Translations under genes and position numbers: made by a program
In this document: piece by piece, positions 5,480 to 6,667 of the stretch
How the letters are laid out: every line of letters starts with the position of its first letter
Numbering within the stretch: the stretch's first letter is position 1
Notes under the pieces: model-generated
Database searches by the model: none
Seen by the model: only the letters and a program-made list of their open reading frames with translations
Told to the model about the DNA's origin: nothing
DNA from: Eubacterium sp.
Lineage (GTDB): Bacteria; Bacillota; Clostridia; Lachnospirales; Lachnospiraceae
Length of the DNA: 6,667 nt
Reading direction: 5' to 3'
Assembly (NCBI GenBank): GCA_022776205.1
Contig: JALFIK010000180.1
Location: 1-6,667, forward strand

Positions 5480-5860
5480 CTAGTAAAGGATATTTAAAAT
5501 AATAACAACGGCAATGAGAACAAAGGTAATGAGAAACATCAGTCCTGGTGTAAGCATCAGATGGGTAATGCCATTCTCATCCTCGATAAATGCTGTGGAT
5601 TCCTCATTTTCCTTCTCTTCTTCCTTCCGTCTCTCCTCCTCTTCTCTCTTCTTTTCCTGCTCCTGCTCATACAGCTTTGCTGCCTCTGGATTTTCCTCCC
5701 GCTCCCTTCGCAGGCGTTTTTCCTTTTCCAGATCAAGAATTTTCCGAATCTTCGGATCAAGATATTCATAATCTTCGATATTATAACCACATTTCGGACA
5801 GATTCTGTCCTCTAACGGATAGGTTTTCCCACATTTCGGACATTTTGCCGTCCATTTCAT
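5480..5860 (-). CDS. Zinc-ribbon protein with charged coiled coil and C-terminal membrane anchor
   Basis: This 126-residue protein has no recognised specific function. It opens with a zinc ribbon, C7-PK-C10 and C21-PK-C24, ten residues apart, as in zinc_ribbon_2-type domains. A short linker (DPKIRKILDLEKEKR) follows, then an Arg/Lys/Glu-rich stretch (about 41-88) likely to be a long helix or coiled coil, then a hydrophobic segment (about 100-124) that fits one transmembrane helix near the C-terminus. No signal peptide is visible, so the likely topology is a cytoplasmic ribbon tethered to the membrane by its tail (inference). A GTG three codons earlier overlaps the Shine-Dalgarno AAGGGG (5874-5869), so the ATG at 5860, 8 nt after it, is the start. 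It has its own promoter and a hairpin leader. No clear terminator follows it. Confidence 0.85.
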   Translation of the reverse strand: MKWTAKCPKCGKTYPLEDRICPKCGYNIEDYEYLDPKIRKILDLEKEKRLRREREENPEAAKLYEQEQEKKREEEERRKEEEKENEESTAFIEDENGITHLMLTPGLMFLITFVLIAVVIILNILY

Positions 5861-5889
5861 AACAAACACCCCTTACATTCCATATTTTT

Positions 5890-5931
5890 TTACCGCCGGA
5901 AGAAGCCTGCCTGGCCTCAATCCGGCGGTAA
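5890..5931 (-). promoter_or_regulatory. Strong hairpin in the 5' leader of the zinc-ribbon gene
   Basis: TTACCGCCGG (5890-5899) and CCGGCGGTAA (5922-5931) make a perfect 10-bp outer stem. An inner 6-bp stem (5902-5907 with 5913-5918) closes a 5-nt loop across a small internal loop. One inner pair is G-U in minus-strand RNA but A-C in plus-strand RNA, so the fold favours the minus transcript. After the hairpin comes an A-run, not a T-run, so it is not an intrinsic terminator. It ends about 15 nt before the Shine-Dalgarno. It may stabilise the mRNA, affect translation or bind a protein (inference). Confidence 0.55.
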
Positions 5932-5945
5932 TATCCTTGGGTTTT

Positions 5946-5974
5946 ATTATAACATTTTAAAATAACGGTTACAA
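5946..5974 (-). promoter_or_regulatory. Promoter of the zinc-ribbon gene
   Basis: On the minus strand TTGTAA (5974-5969), a 17-bp spacer and TATAAT (5951-5946) with TG extension form a good sigma-A promoter. The -35 box is made from the last Leu codon and stop codon of the ABC ATPase gene. The predicted start near 5939 leaves a leader of about 79 nt containing the hairpin at 5890-5931. Confidence 0.75.
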
Positions 5975-6667
5975 CCGCTTTATAATATCTCTTTTATAGG
6001 AAAGGAAAGCATCCGTCAAATAAAAATCCTCCGGTCGCGGCTTTTCTTCTTTAATGAAGATCTCATCCTTAATTTCTCCCGGTTTCCCGTTAAGAATATA
6101 AATCCGGTCAGACAGAAGAATTGCCTCGTCAATATCGTGCGTAATAAAGAGCGTGGAAAGATCAATGTGCTGCATTACCTCCAGATACCATTTATGAATG
6201 GACGTCTTGGTAATCGTATCAAGGGCACTGAAAGGCTCATCTAAAAGTGCAACACCATTGGATGACAGATACGTCCGCAGAAGTGCCGCTCTCTGACGCA
6301 TTCCCCCTGAAAGCTGACAGGGATACCGGTACTGGGTTCCGTCCAGCCCGAAATCCTCAAAATATGCTGTAGCTTTTTCTCTGGCTTCCTTTTTTTTCAT
6401 TCCGCGAAGAACAAGAGGAAGCGCCACGTTATCAATAATCTTTTTGTGGGGTAAAAGAAGATCTTTCTGCAGCATGTAACTAATCTCACCCGGTTTTGAC
6501 GTAATATCCTCGTCATTCAGGAACACTCGCCCCTCTTCCGGTGTTACCAGTCCGGATAAAACATGAAAAAGTGTCGTTTTACCCGATCCGCTCACTCCAA
6601 GCAATGAGACAAGTTCTCCTTTATGAAGTTCAATATTAATATCTTTTATTATCGTCCTTCCGTCATA
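5969..6667 (-). CDS. ABC transporter ATP-binding protein, NitT/TauT-type, N-terminus missing
   Basis: The 232 visible residues run from the window edge to the stop; about 10-25 N-terminal residues are probably missing. The frame continues past the first in-window start-like codon (TTG at 6604) to the edge with YDGRTIIKDINIELHKGE, so the gene clearly starts outside. In visible numbering: Walker A GVSGSGKT (24-31), Q-loop Q67 in MLQKD, signature LSGGMRQR (119-126), Walker B ALLDEP with D143 and E144, D-loop SALD, and H-loop H177 in ITHD. The motifs are intact, so it should hydrolyse ATP to drive an importer of the nitrate/sulfonate/thiamine-precursor group. The substrate cannot be read from the ATPase. 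Its permease and binding protein are not in the window and, if present, should lie to the right. Confidence 0.9.
   Translation of the reverse strand, partial: YDGRTIIKDINIELHKGELVSLLGVSGSGKTTLFHVLSGLVTPEEGRVFLNDEDITSKPGEISYMLQKDLLLPHKKIIDNVALPLVLRGMKKKEAREKATAYFEDFGLDGTQYRYPCQLSGGMRQRAALLRTYLSSNGVALLDEPFSALDTITKTSIHKWYLEVMQHIDLSTLFITHDIDEAILLSDRIYILNGKPGEIKDEIFIKEEKPRPEDFYLTDAFLSYKRDIIKRL

Noticed and set aside
5514..5862. Plus-strand open frames rich in Ser, Phe and Leu opposite the zinc-ribbon gene
   Set aside because: They are the antisense of the Glu/Lys/Arg-rich coiled coil, whose codons naturally give stop-poor complementary frames; no ribosome site or promoter supports them.
5890..5931. 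Intrinsic terminator of the ABC ATPase gene
   Set aside because: In the minus direction the hairpin is followed by A's, not T's, and it lies downstream of the zinc-ribbon gene's own promoter.
1..6667. CRISPR array, insertion sequence, prophage, tRNA or rRNA genes
   Set aside because: No spaced direct repeats, terminal repeats with a transposase, phage genes or structural RNA signatures were seen on either strand.

Overview
The window looks like a chromosomal segment of a Gram-positive Bacillota, most likely a Clostridia gut-type anaerobe of the Lachnospiraceae kind. This is an inference from moderate-to-low G+C, purine-rich Shine-Dalgarno sites, several extended -10 (TGnTATAAT) promoters, and the gene mix of DegV, a diol-dehydratase-reactivase-like ATPase and a zinc-ribbon membrane protein. 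I cannot name the genus. All seven protein genes lie on the minus strand, so transcription runs right to left. There is no sign of a transposon, prophage, CRISPR array, tRNA or rRNA.

Layout from right to left, in transcription order. A NitT/TauT-type ABC transporter ATPase enters from the right edge and lacks its N-terminus (6667-5969). Next is a small membrane-anchored zinc-ribbon protein (5860-5480) with its own promoter, whose -35 box overlaps the ABC stop codon, and a strong hairpin in its leader. Then comes a large-subunit-type diol dehydratase reactivase ATPase (5196-3379) with a near-consensus promoter and a perfect 12-bp hairpin behind it. A DegV-family protein (3180-2311) has a perfect TTGACA-17-TATAAT promoter. 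An SGNH/GDSL hydrolase (2273-1635) follows 37 nt later and probably shares that transcript. A branched-chain aminotransferase, ilvE (1513-479), has its own promoter, a short foldable leader and a clear intrinsic terminator. Finally, glgB (169-1) runs off the left edge.

The window is mostly a row of independently promoted housekeeping genes. DegV and the SGNH hydrolase form the one likely two-gene operon, and both families are linked to lipids (fatty-acid binding, ester hydrolysis). The reactivase is an orphan here: neither its small subunit nor a B12-dependent dehydratase is adjacent within the window.

The most unexplained stretch is 170-478. It holds a plus-strand intrinsic terminator with no plus-strand gene in front of it, preceded by several small stem-loops. 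This points to a possible unannotated small RNA transcribed away from glgB and towards ilvE. I did not find a convincing large new multi-gene system. The best leads are this RNA candidate, the ilvE leader, the zinc-ribbon leader hairpin and the orphan reactivase.
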